Below, in pieces: positions 32,726 to 43,830 of a stretch of DNA of 64,000 nucleotides (the stretch's first letter is position 1; each line of letters starts with the position of its first letter). The stretch is taken from assembly GCA_947561395.2 (NCBI GenBank), contig OX387185.1, forward strand, positions 31,538,213 through 31,602,212, read 5' to 3'. The notes under the pieces are model-generated. The model was not told the origin of the DNA and ran no database searches. It saw only the letters and a list, made by a program, of their open reading frames with translations. The translations under genes and the position numbers were made by a program. This DNA is from Buxus sempervirens. Taxonomy: Eukaryota; Streptophyta; Magnoliopsida; Buxales; Buxaceae.

Positions 32726-33238
32726 ACTTACTGGGACTTTCGTCTCACGCCTGTTTTGTTTTACGGGTTTTGCTTTTAGATCCTCTTGGTGAGCTATGTA
32801 TTGGGGGGCAGAGATTGAGGGAGAGCCTGAGTATAGGCAAGAGGACTTCTACCACCCATTGTAGGGTTCTATTTATGATGTTGGATTTAGTTTTTGGGAA
32901 CTGTAAATTGAATATGTAAATATTCTTTTGGACTTATAAACTTGAGAGTTACCTTTAAATTATCACCTTTGTATATGTCTGTACACATGAGAGATAGAGA
33001 TAGTGAGCATTTAGTTGTCTTTTGTATACACATATATCATATTTTTGGAGGTTATTATATAGGTGACTTTTTGTTAAATGGAAACTTTTATTCCATGCTT
33101 CCTATGTTTATGTATTCTGATGATTACATTATAATTGCCTAGGTTGATTGTATTAATTAGGTTCTTTAGGGTTCATAAGTAGGGCTCGGGGACGGTTTGG
33201 TGCCCCGTATGGGCAGACCCGGTTTCGGGACGCTACAT
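32726..33238 (+). mobile_element. LTR C2, right piece
   Basis: Resumes after C3 with acttactggg, contains the stem TGGGAC-TTTC-GTCTCA (32732-32747), an acceptor-like ttttag (32779), a small frame ending EPEYRQEDFYHPL at 32862-32864, and ends ...GGGACGCTACA at 33238. It is the 3' end of the LTR whose left piece is 24556-25399. Confidence 0.72.
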
Positions 33239-33639
33239 GATTGTTATTGGCTAGTGGCATGAAGTGGTAGTGATTTTAGTGGTGGTTAACGAACCCTAAA
33301 GTAATTAGCTCAACCAAATAAGAAATTATAAAAAGCCATAGGAAAATTTTGAAAATTATTTTTGTTGTTTTTAAATGTTGAAATTTTCAACTTCTAAAAA
33401 CCAAGGCTGTTTTTGGATTTTTTTTTTAAATTAACTTGAAAATCAATGTATTAGAGACCTATTTGAGCTATGCACATTCAACTAACCACAACTCACACAT
33501 ATGAAATCCAAAATTGATGAAATCAAAGTTATTTAAAAGCTTATTTAATGTACAAAACATTGTAAAAATTTCATTCAAAACAAATCCAAATTGAGAGAGT
33601 TATGCTGTGATCAACAGTGTACTGCAATAATAGAAATCA

Positions 33640-34860
33640 ACAATGATGAAGAACAGAAATCCCTTAAATGAATAGCACTGTTTAGAGAAAGTAATATACA
33701 GTTATCTAGATTGTAAATCAAAATAGTAAAAGCATGCTTTATCACAAAACAAAACCAGAGATACGATCTTGAGATGATATGCAATATCAGGTCTTATTTT
33801 GGGAAAAGAAACACAAGCACAATGGACAAAACAGGTTCTGAGCACAATGGACAAAACAGGTTCTGATTTCAATGATTTTCAACAGTGATATGCAATTCTG
33901 AAACAATATGTAGTGAGCTGTGATTTAGAGGGAACTAACAATCACTCGACATACAAAGCAGATTATGTTTTGTTACTATGATGAATTCAGATACAAAGAG
34001 ATAGAAAACACAGATTCATGAATTTACAAATTCACAGAATAGGAATAAGTAACAGACAGAGAAATAAAGATAAAACTATGCTGCAATCAAACACGAACAG
34101 AGCTAAAATAGGGACAGATAAAATTAAGAGCGATTAGAAATCTGTTTAAATCGAATTAAACTTATCGGTTGAAGTAGACCGAGACAAGGCTTGAGAAGCC
34201 TTTGTACTCAAAACATTAAAGCGCCCCTTTTCGGATGAAATCCTCAGCACAAAGGTTGTGGCACTCAAGCTCCCAGCATTCAACGGCCAAGGACGTCTGG
34301 TAGGTCGTACAACACTACCAGGTACAGACGAAATCTCTTGAAGTGGCACTCAGATCAGGAGGAAAACTTCAAATAGAGAATAATCAGAGGGTTCAGAAGG
34401 GATTCACTTCTACTCTGATCTCTGTTTTCTCTTTTCTCAGAATAATTGATAAAAGCAATCAAATGAGGGTTTCACGAATTCAAAATAGGGAGAAAAGAGA
34501 GCTGTTGAAGTTTGAAAGAAGGGGTTTGCAGATCTGATATCTTAGACCTGAACACAATGCAAATAAGAGGAGAATTAAATATCAACAGCAAATGAAGATA
34601 TCAACGCAGAGAACAAACTAGGGTTCGTCCCCTTCTCCTCTCCTCTCGTTTTTCAGAATTTTTAAAAGATGATCCTCAATTGAAATAGTAACCAACTTAA
34701 ATAGTTGAACCGGGCAAACCAGATGCCTGGTTTGTCGGTTCGGTTACAACTAAATCAAACGTTTAAATAACGTTATGAAATTATAACGTTATTTAACGTT
34801 AACAAATAACGTTAAAAAAAACCCCCAAAAAACGGAGTCTCTGTTTTGAGACTTTCCAAA
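33640..34860 (-). mobile_element. Unidentified LTR-like insert within A2
   Basis: On the minus strand it has a palindrome array (34715-34814), a TATA-like ctatttaag near 34697-34705, a CT-rich leader and then a stretch (34349-34146) open for 67 codons with no recognised product. A 25-bp tandem duplication lies at 33816-33865. Borders and family are uncertain; the layout resembles the U3 and leader of an LTR element. Confidence 0.35.
34715..34814. repeat. Palindrome array AACGTT plus CAAACCAG/CTGGTTTG
   Basis: Hairpin CAAACCAG-N4-CTGGTTTG at 34715-34734, then five AACGTT palindromes: AAACGTTT 34757, ATAACGTTAT 34767 and 34783, TTAACGTTAA 34793, TAACGTTA 34807. On the minus strand it sits just upstream of a TATA-like box. 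Confidence 0.85.
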
Positions 34861-36513
34861 ACAAAAATACAACATATGCTTGGTGGAAATTGTTGTTCTA
34901 TCATAGTAATAGTGATAACCAACACACTTTCACAAGCTGATTTGTGAAAATCCTCTTCATATAAATCTATGATAATTGGTGTGGATAGAGTAGGAAGTGC
35001 CCTCTTTTGAATGGCATGGGGTTCAACTAAAGATTCATCCATATGAGATCTTTGTGCTTTCACAAATACCTCAACACCATCATAGATTGACCATGTAATC
35101 TGCTATTGAGCAGTACAATGTCAATAAAGCATACAAAACTCAATATTGCTTTAAAAATCATGAAATCAGTTTGTTTTGAAAATAGATTTATAAAAAAGAC
35201 TCTGAAACAAGAATCAAACAAATCAGATTTCAATGAGCCAATTGTGCTTAGTTAAAGTGACAGGTTCTACAATCAGATTGTTGCAGACATGTCAAACTTC
35301 AATCAAACGTGTGGAAAATATATGTCTCCATAAAAATTATTCAAAATTTACAAGATTAAACTAGACTCTAATACCTTTTACATGCAACTGAAACTGGAAT
35401 CACTTAAAAATTTATCTGGAGGACGAAGTTATAAGTGAAACAAGCTGATGTTCAAATATAGTCCAGATTTGAAGAGTTTGAGTAAAATCAACACCAAAAA
35501 CATTAGATCTGTGCACTGAGCTCTCTAAATCCAATTTAAAACATTTAAAATGAAACAAGAAATTTTAAAAACATTTAGAGCAAAGGTTTGCTCATATCTC
35601 TAATGATTTGGAGAATAAGAGCCAAAACAACCCAAATTCACTTAGGATTCTTTATATCTAAGTAGATCTAGCCATAAGGCCTTCCCCAAAAGATCAAAAC
35701 CATTTAAAAACTTATGAAAGGGTCCTAAGATGTCGATTTGAGGCTAAATCCTCAAATCTACCATATTGAGAATGATAGATCTAAGGATTCATGCTTAGAA
35801 CTGAAGAAAAGTGATTGTGTGCACATATAAAGTGTGTAAAAAGTCAATAACATGGAGGAATTTTAGATCCAAAGCAATGAGTTGGCCTAGATCCATGAAA
35901 TTCCTCTTAATTTGAAGAGTAAAATCACATAAAATTGCAACTAAAAGATCCACAAAAAGAATGAGTCAAATCACATAGGTTCTAGATCTAGGGTCCATTC
36001 CATAGATTGTTTATCCTAGCTGTCTCTTCACTTTTTACGGCTAGAAATAAGCTTAAGCTACTTTGATCTAGGTTTGGGGCTTCATATATACAAAGACTCT
36101 ATCCTAGAGAAAGATAGAAGAGAGAGATTGCTAAAAATTGAAAGGAGAAGCTGAAAATTAAAGAGGAATTATACCTTGAGAGCTTTGATGCCTTGAGTGA
36201 TTGAGAGCACAATTGGGCAGAGTGTCACCTCCTCCAGCAAGAGCTTTTGATCTCAAAATTTCCAGCCCTTTGCATGGAGTAGAAGCCCTCTATTTATAGG
36301 CACAAGGAAGGACAATGCATGTGTAAGGGCAAAGCTAAAAGTTCTCTCTAGATCCTTCTAACTAAGGATCAAAGCGTGTTTTGGAGGAAAATAGAGAGAA
36401 TTTTGAGGGTATTTCAGCTAATCCAAGGCCTTCAGAGAGAAGTAGAGACAGAAATTAAACACGGATCTCGGCCTTTTTCAATTCAACAAAACTCATGAAG
36501 AACCTTATATATT

Positions 36514-36717
36514 ATACGGTGCTTCAAGCATCGTATATATAATACAATTCTCAACAATTTGTTCGCCACCGTATAATAAATACGGTGGCATTTAGTTATC
36601 CTCTCATGTGGCACAGCTAACATGGTATAAGGTAGAATCTTCCTTATGCCACATCGAATGCAATTTGCACTCATACAAGTCATGCTTCAGGGTAACTGCA
36701 TTGGCAATACAGTTACC
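36514..36717. repeat. Group of four short palindromes in U3 of A2
   Basis: ATACGGTGC/GCATCGTAT near 36514-36536; perfect CCACCGTAT-N5-ATACGGTGG at 36566-36588; nested ATGTGGCA...TGCCACAT at 36606-36654; GGTAACTG...CAGTTACC at 36691-36717. They occupy the place where A1 and A3 have their phased arrays. Confidence 0.8.
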
Positions 36718-36888
36718 CCCGTATTGATAATATGGTGAAATCAAAATGAATGTAACCATAATATTCATATGGTTCTCTATGATTTTTTATTTTTTGAAAA
36801 TTAAGACACTTGTATTAATACATGTATCTTATCTTGAAACACTTTCATCATTTCCTCATATTTTGGTGCAATTTAGGATGTCTACAAC

Positions 36889-37363
36889 TGTGACATCCCG
36901 ATCCCACATCAAAAACGGATGAAAGCCCGGTAGGGTATATGAATCATGAAGAACACTAAACCTAACGAGGCGCCTTTTAGGGAGAAAACCATGTAGGCTT
37001 AGGCTTAAAGCGGATAATACCTCGCTGGGTTGGGTCGTTACAAATGGTATCAGAGCTGGATTCAGGTCCAGTAGTCTGTGGCTGGTGTGGGTCTTGGCGT
37101 TGCCCATGGGAGGTGGTTGGATCAACGAAGGTGGTCCCATAAGGGGTTGGCAGGCTTCTAGGTGGCTATTGCACAGGGATGTGCAGCCCTGAAAGGGGGG
37201 GGGAGGGGGAGATTGTGACATCTCAATCCCACATCGGAAATAGATGAATACCCGGCAATGTATAAGAGTTAGGGAGAACACTTAACTTAGCGAAGCGCCT
37301 TTTGGGGACAAAACCATGCAGAGGCTCAAAGTGGACAATACCTCGTTGGGTTGGATCGTTACA
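36889..37363 (+). mobile_element. Complete TRIM (miniature LTR retroelement)
   Basis: Two short LTRs, 36889-37042 (154 bp) and 37214-37363 (150 bp), both TGTGACATC...TCGTTACA, about 80 percent alike by eye. A tRNA-Met primer-binding site TGGTATCAGAGC lies at 37045-37056 and a polypurine tract (g/a run) at about 37192-37213. Target duplication ACAAC is perfect (36884-36888 and 37364-37368). The internal part is only about 170 bp with no coding sequence; movement would have needed proteins from another element. It looks structurally whole. Confidence 0.93.
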
Positions 37364-37651
37364 ACAACTGCCCCCTCTTTGCTAGAATTGGACACAATGA
37401 ACAACAAAGAGCAAAAATGACCCACAAATTGCATCTTCCGAGATTTACCACATCAATCATAACTTACAAGGATCAAGGGTACTTTTGGAAAAGAAATTTA
37501 CGAAAATCTGCTAAAAGTCTCTAACCTTAAGGGGCAGTTCTTCTTCTTATTTAGATCTCATGGAGCTCTTGTAGCCATAAAATGGGATCTAAGTAAGCAA
37601 ATTTGAGAGACAAAAAGTGATTTTATGAGGACCTTTGTATTTATGATCAAT
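37364..37651 (-). other. Noncoding internal sequence of the A2 element
   Basis: Lies between the TRIM and C4. On the minus strand it leads into the polypurine tract next to LTR A2, so it is internal sequence of that element. No protein domain is visible on either strand. Confidence 0.5.
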
Positions 37652-37966
37652 ATTGATGTCAAAACCCAGATCCAGGTCTGACCCTCCAAGGCTCAGACCC
37701 GTCCTAGACCATCACAGGTGGGTCTTTATACCTGATAAAATGCAGAGAATTTAAAACTTTTTCCTAAGGCAAGTGAAGTGATAAACAGTTCATGCTTGTG
37801 CGTATCAAGTGTGTATTTGTATAAAAGAAATCTAACAAGTCACGGGGACTACAAAGTTATTTACAAAATTACTATGGTTACACAAAATGGTGGGTGACTA
37901 ATCACACCTCTCAGTTACAAAGGTTACATGTCCAAAAAGAAACTACAACATGTATAAAAAGAAATC

Positions 37967-38103
37967 CTAAGTGGGTCTATAGTAATCCTCCTCTCTATAC
38001 CCAAAAGCTTTTTCTTTTCCTTTATCCCCAGTCCGGTCCTTCACACCAGATGTTGATGGATCTGAAAAATAAGATGATAAACAACTGTGAGACGGATGGC
38101 TCA
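37967..38103 (-). other. LTR module in C4: stem-loop, acceptor, small E-E-D-Y-Y frame
   Basis: On the minus strand: TGAG-N8-CTCA (38103-38088), acceptor tttttcag (38064-38062), frame ending ...FGYREEDYYRPT at TAG 37969-37967. The third strongest example of the module. Confidence 0.6.
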
Positions 38104-40169
38104 GTAAGCAACACATGCATGCTCAGTTGAAAACACAGTTTAGGCATATGTCATTCGATGAAACCATGACATGTGGTTAATTGAAATATTGCGAAAACAA
38201 CGACAACTTAGTGTCATACAATAAGTGCATGCATGTGCGTAGGTGTACAGGCCATCTATTTATAACAATCATATTCATTGGTCATCATATTAGACGTCTC
38301 AGATTTCCAAGCTTGCATGGAGGATGTTAGTTCTCTCTCTCCAAGTTAGGGTGAACAATGGTCCACTACCCCCAACTGAGATGAACCACACACACTACCC
38401 ACCAAGACTTACTATTGTGGAGGATGCTAGTTCACTACCACCAAATTGAGATGAACAATGGTTTACTACCCCTAATTGAGGTGAATCGCACACACTACCT
38501 GTAAAACCTCGAATTTTAACCTAATAAATAAATAAATAATAAATAAAAGAAAATATGAGTTAAGTCCTAGTTAAAATAAAAAGTGAAGATTTAGAGAATA
38601 ATTAATTCGAATAAGTCATAAGTTGAAAATAAAGAAAGAATTTTAATGAAATTAGCCTAAAAGAATAAAAAGGGTATTTTGGTAATTTTTAGAAAAGGGT
38701 AATTAATAATTAGATCATTAAATAAAAACTAGATTTAGAAAATAGAAGGAAATAATTTATTTTGACAATTTAGAAATTAATAAAAGCCTAAAGTGGGAAA
38801 AAGGGTAATTAGGAGATTTCACGTATTAAATTGGAGAAAATAAGGTTTTAGGTGATATTTAATGTTTAAGTAATTATTAGGCACGAAATAGGTTGTAAAG
38901 AGGAGTTTAGATGATAAGAGATTTAATTAATATTGTTTAAGTTGAAAAATAGAAGGTGGAGAAAAAGTAGGAATTAAATTAGAAGGTGTTAGACATTAAT
39001 TAGACCATGGTTGGGTTAGCCCAAACTAAAGTAGCCAATTAGGGGTTGGTTTAGGACTTCTAAAGCCTAATATAAATAGGAAACTAAGGTTAAACAAGAG
39101 GGAAATTTCGTGGGTTATTATTGAGAGAAAAGAGGGAGAGAAAGGAAGAAGGTGGCTAATGGAGATGTCTGGCCAACCATCATCAAAATATGATCGGGGA
39201 AAATCCGTACGGTGGATCGCCTTCAAATTTGGAGGCTTTGTTCATCACTAATGGAATTACATTGTGTACGGTGGAGATTTGAATTAGAAGACTCTAGCTT
39301 AGTGCGTTTGGGAGCAAAAGTAAGGTCCAGAATTAGAAGTTTCAATGGAAGAAGGATTTAGCGTATAAGGCAAGTAATAACCTTGGAAAACGTGAGGAAT
39401 TGCATGATTTGGTTTTCTGTGATTTTATATGGTTAGAATGGATTAGACGGAACTGTATTTACATGGAATCAAGTTGCTTATATTTTCATGATTGGTATTC
39501 TTGATGGATTTATCAAATTAAAGAAGAAAGCTTAGTTGGATTATGTAAATAAAGGTATGAGGGTATTTAATTTATAAAAATTACTCTAGAAGGCTTAGGT
39601 ATGTTTCAGAAGGTTTGTAGATTAATTTAGACCAAGAAAACATATGGCAAAGGCATAAAAATCTGAACTTTAGAAATTTGGAAATTTCTGTTTAATTTTG
39701 CACGAGCGCCTAGGATCGCCCAGCCCTATAGAGGTCAGCGCTCTAAGTAAAATTGGCAGATTTTGGGGATTCGGTAATTTGAATAAATGTACAATGATTT
39801 TTCTGATTAGTTGAGCATGTTAGCATCATTATAAGGACCTAATTAAGGTATAAAAATTATAAAATTAATTTGGAAAGATTAAGCAATACATTGAAGGTTA
39901 TAATGAAAGGTTTGTCTATAAAAGGGGCAAAGGGTATGGATATTGCTAGAAATAATACCACTAGTGCTTATAGCTTATAAACATCTTCTAAACTTTATTT
40001 TAGGTCTGTAGAACATGCTGGGGAAATAAAATACAGAAAATTTAAATAGAAACTAGCTTAGGCGTTAAGATAGGAAATTGGATTCTAATAAAAGGGATTA
40101 ATTAAAGGAAACTCTAAGTAAGATTTGTTTTACTTTATTTGAGCTTTCAATATGAATGTTGGATTCTGG

Positions 40170-41954
40170 TATGAGACATGGGGAAAAATCAATTCAAAGA
40201 CTTCCTCATCATCACACAGGATTGGTTAAAAACAAAGAGTCGCCACCATTCTGTTTAGGTGTAAATGGACACCAAAATATCAAATAAGCACAAAAGGCAA
40301 ATTTAGGGTAAAAATAACCCTCTAGAAAAAAAACAACCAGAGATAGGTAAGGGGATTAGGTTATGAACAGGGGAAGGTGTTAGGCACCCTTATTCATCCA
40401 CACAAGGTGGTTGCCAGGTATTGTTCACGTTAAAATAAAGGAAAAAGGGCTTGCTAAAAAAAGACAAAATGTATGGTTATTTCATACGAATAGCCTGATT
40501 GATCCAGAACTTTCAAATATGACCATACCATTCCTAGGGCTTCATGATTAAAATAAAATTGAGATAAAATCAAATAAAACCAATTTAAAGTGAAAACTTC
40601 AAAAATCTGGCCTCAAGTTAAATTCTAGAAATCTAGAAAAATATGATTTTTATAAAATATTGAAGAATTGAACTTGAACAATCCAGGACATAGGTATAGC
40701 CCAAATTTCACATTAAATCAAGAAATCAAAACAAAAAATACCCACGTTGATGAAGAACATCAAAAGGGGAGAACTTAGACCGTAGGGTCTTCTCTCAATA
40801 ATGACAAAGGACTCAAAAACCACTTCATGAAACCCTAGAAGTTACTTTCAGGCTTCTGGATCCAGATCTATCATATTGATTATGATAGATCTAGGATCTT
40901 AGCCTAATATCACAAAAATCACGAAAACAGTGATGTAGGTGCAAAGGTGTGAAAAATCTCAATTTTAGGAGAAAAAGAGGATTTCATGCTATCAACATCA
41001 TAGACATATGATTCATTCAGATTCAACATAAAAACAATTAAAACATGATCAGGATATCAAAAGCAACCACATCTCACAGATTAGAGCACATGGAGGTCTA
41101 CCCTACGGATCCACCTGTTCTCTTTTCCCCTAGCTCTCTTTTCACGTTTTACGGCTAAAGAGGATTCTTGAGGTACTTGGAGATAGGTTTGGTTATACAA
41201 ACACAATCAAAGGCTTTATTCTAAAAAAAGGAGAAAAACATATATGGGGTTCTATTCTAGGGATCCACCTGTTCCCCTTTCCCCTAGCTCTCTCTTCACG
41301 TTTTACGGCTAGAGAGACTCTTAAGGTACTTAGAGACAAGTTTAGGAATACAAGATAAAAGATGGCCTTATTCTACAGCAATGGAGAAAATCCTATTACT
41401 TCTAGAATTGAAGACAGAAAATGAAAGGGAAAAGGGACTTACCTGGATTGAGCAAGCAGAGCAGCAGGGATTCCTCTCTTCTCTTGGAGCTCCTTGGACT
41501 TCAAATTTTCGTGGCCTTTTGCTTGAGAAGAGGCCCTCTATTTATAGGCAAACACAGGGGCATGGTTGGTCCAACGTTTGGCAAGATAGAGTTTCAGATT
41601 GAGTAAAACACTAGGATAATGCCCATCCATGGCCAACAAGGATATTTCGAACGAATAAAAGAGATAATTCGCTCATTTAAAGATATATTGGACTAAAGAT
41701 AAAGCTCAGAAATCGAGAAAGGATAAAACTCGCACAAATCTAATGTGCCCGTAAATGATTTACAGTCCAATGGTGTCCGTATATGCATTACGGGCGCTGC
41801 GTGCCCGTATACAAAATTCGGGCATGCTCAGCCCGTAGATACAATACGGGCAAGGCTTAAATTATTGATTTTCATGCATTTTTGGCCTGTTTTAAATCCC
41901 AATTACATGTTTTCATTATTTTCTCATTTTGTAGTGCAATTTGGGGTGTCTACA
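40170..41954 (-). mobile_element. LTR A3
   Basis: Minus-strand TGTAGACACCCCAAATTGC...CCATGTCTCATA, about 1785 bp, flanked by TCTGG / TCTAG (4 of 5). TATA box (complement of ctctatttatagg) at 41536-41548, donor CCAG|GTAAGT near 41441. It shares with A1 the right-end phrase gtgcaatttggggtgtctaca, the gagtcgccaccatt block and the cacgttttacggcta phrase (twice, 41135 and 41297). Its U3 array uses a different word from A1. Noncoding fossil. Confidence 0.82.
41747..41851. repeat. Inverted-repeat array GCCCGTA-N7-TACGGGC, four units, exact 28-bp period
   Basis: 21-base units begin at 41747, 41775, 41803 and 41831, each a GCCCGTA / TACGGGC inverted repeat with up to 2 changes. Same word and same period as the array in B2, a different LTR family. 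On the transcribed strand it lies about 200 bp upstream of the TATA box. Confidence 0.93.
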
Positions 41955-43549
41955 TCTAGAATTCCATAAACTCTGGTTTCTATCGAATTTATGATACATG
42001 AGCTTTATTCGAATATAATTAAGAAATTGCATATGTTATTCTGAAAAAGCCTTTTAATGGAATTAGTAAGGATTGAATCATGGATTTCACATGGAATGGA
42101 ATGGAATACTTGGGTATGGTTTGGTATGTGGTATGATGTTGTTCACTTTACTTTTACGGTTGGGTGATACGGCTTTTGTGGTTGAGTTGATACTAACTTT
42201 TACGGCAGAGATGGGTAATCCTCTATGTAGAGATGTGTAATCCTTTATGGGTAAAAGTGTGTATGCCTCCTACATTAACGTGTCCTCCCGTATGTGGTTT
42301 TATCGTGGTTTGTGTTAGTGGGCTTAGCTGTATATGGATCCATAGTTTTGGCTGGTTAGCTAAGTGGTATTTAGTTTGGGTTGATTTAATCCTATATGCG
42401 AGCGCGCTTCCCTTGCAAGTTAGTTTGCTCTGGGAAGGTCCTATATCTGGAGGGACACCCCGGCGCGCCGCTAGTGATTCCTTGTACATGTAGATAAGCG
42501 ACCATCTCCATGTATTGATTCTGGTGCTGCATGCTGGTGGTACATGCCAACTCTGTTGAGTTCGTGCACAATAAGTCGGTGACTACGGCTCTTGTCTATA
42601 GCTGCGCTGCATGGGGCTTGAGTATCATCAAGTAGCACTGCCCCTAAGCCGCACGGTGGTATAGCAGTTAGTTGAGTGTCATCTCAAATACTTATCATCT
42701 TTGTGAGTCCTGCAATGGCACGTGTTTTATCGCTTTTGTCGGTTTTACCTCGTTAACATCAAGTTACTGGTATTTATGCATGATCATCTGTTTTATCGCT
42801 TTATTTGTAATTGCCATGAATAACTTGGATTTCTTGTCTTATCGTTGATTAATCGAATACCTCATGACTATTGCTTACATTGGACTGTTTCAAATTGCAT
42901 GCACCTGCTACTTGCTGAGATGTAAGTCTCACTCCGTTTTCCCCTATTTTTTAAGTTGCTTGGAGAGATCACGAAGATGGGGTTTTAATTTGATGGGTAG
43001 ATTTATAATTGGTATTAATGTCACATGTTGATTAAATAAACTTTGTTGTAAACTGAATTGATATTATTGAATAAAGAATTGTTTATTGGCCACCATAACT
43101 CTGATGTAATTAATTAGTAAAGTTTAAAATTATTGTGAATCTTAGTTTGTATCTAACCCCAGCTTCGTGGTAACACCTCGAGTTTGGTTGTTGAACCGGA
43201 CTTGGGTTGTTACAGTAGCGAACCGGGTTCGGGTTGGGTGCCGGTTTGCACTGACCCAGGTTCGGGGCATTACACTACCCACCAATATTCATATACTCAG
43301 TTGTTCATCATATTCGATATCACAATTTCCAACTTCGGTGGAGGATGCTAGTTCACTACCCCCAAATTGAGGTGAAAAATGGTTCACTATCCCCAATTAA
43401 GGTGAACCGCACACACTACCCACCAATACTCACTTTTGTGGAGGGGCTAATTCAGTACCCCCTAAATTGAGGTGAACCATAGTTGACTACCCCCAACTGA
43501 GGTGAACCGCACACACTACTCACAAATACCAATCATATCACAGACTATC

Positions 43550-43830
43550 AAATGGGGCCAATGCCCTTCATGTCACACAAATCAATTCAGGCTACTGCCC
43601 TCTTCATATCATGTCATGTTGACAATATATATATATATATATCATGTTAATAAGCAGTGGGCCAATGCCCTAAATGTCATGCGATTCAATTCGGGCCAAT
43701 GCCCTTCATATCATATACCAAATATTGGGCCAATGCCCTTCATGTAATACATCAATAACTGGGCCAATGCTGTTTCCATATCATGATCACAATATACGGC
43801 ATGCTAAACAAATGGGCCAATGCCCTAAAA
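43550..43830. repeat. Dispersed repeats of GGGCCAATGCCC in C4
   Basis: GGGC-CAAT-GCCC occurs, exactly or nearly, at about 43556, 43670, 43694, 43728, 43761 and 43813, each a tiny perfect hairpin, separated by 24 to 115 bp including a TA microsatellite. Confidence 0.78.

Larger units (their letters stand above)
33239..36886 (-). mobile_element. LTR A2, 3' LTR of a minus-strand element, with an insert
   Basis: The right end ...ggatgtctaca and several internal phrases (gagttatgctgtgatc, ctgctattgagcag, tatcctagctgtctcttcac) match LTRs A1 and A3. Minus-strand TATA box at 36288-36300. On its right edge the minus strand reads GCAAAGAGGGGGCAGT, a polypurine tract, so this is the 3' LTR. A stretch of about 1.2 kb (roughly 33640-34860) does not match A1 or A3 and seems to be another, unidentified insertion. 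The left border is not defined. Confidence 0.65.
38500..43274 (+). mobile_element. Solo LTR C5 with A3 nested inside
   Basis: TGTAAAACCTCGAATTTT...GGGGCATTACA, perfect duplication CTACC (38495-38499 and 43275-43279), about 2.99 kb without A3. TATA-like aatataaatagg near 39070. It is closely related to the LTR of C6: 42330-42720 and 52910-53290 share long phrases (aaggtcctat.tctggagggacaccccgg), and both end ccggtttgcactgaccc. The stem TGAGA-N6-TCTCA lies at 42916-42931. Confidence 0.9.

Noticed and set aside
34146-34349. 67-codon minus-strand frame MPLQEISSVPGSVVRP...
   Set aside because: No recognised domain; it lies in leader-like DNA of a probable LTR insert and could be chance.
36856-37281. 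141-codon minus-strand frame across the TRIM
   Set aside because: It crosses the LTR A2/TRIM border and both noncoding TRIM LTRs, so it is accidental.
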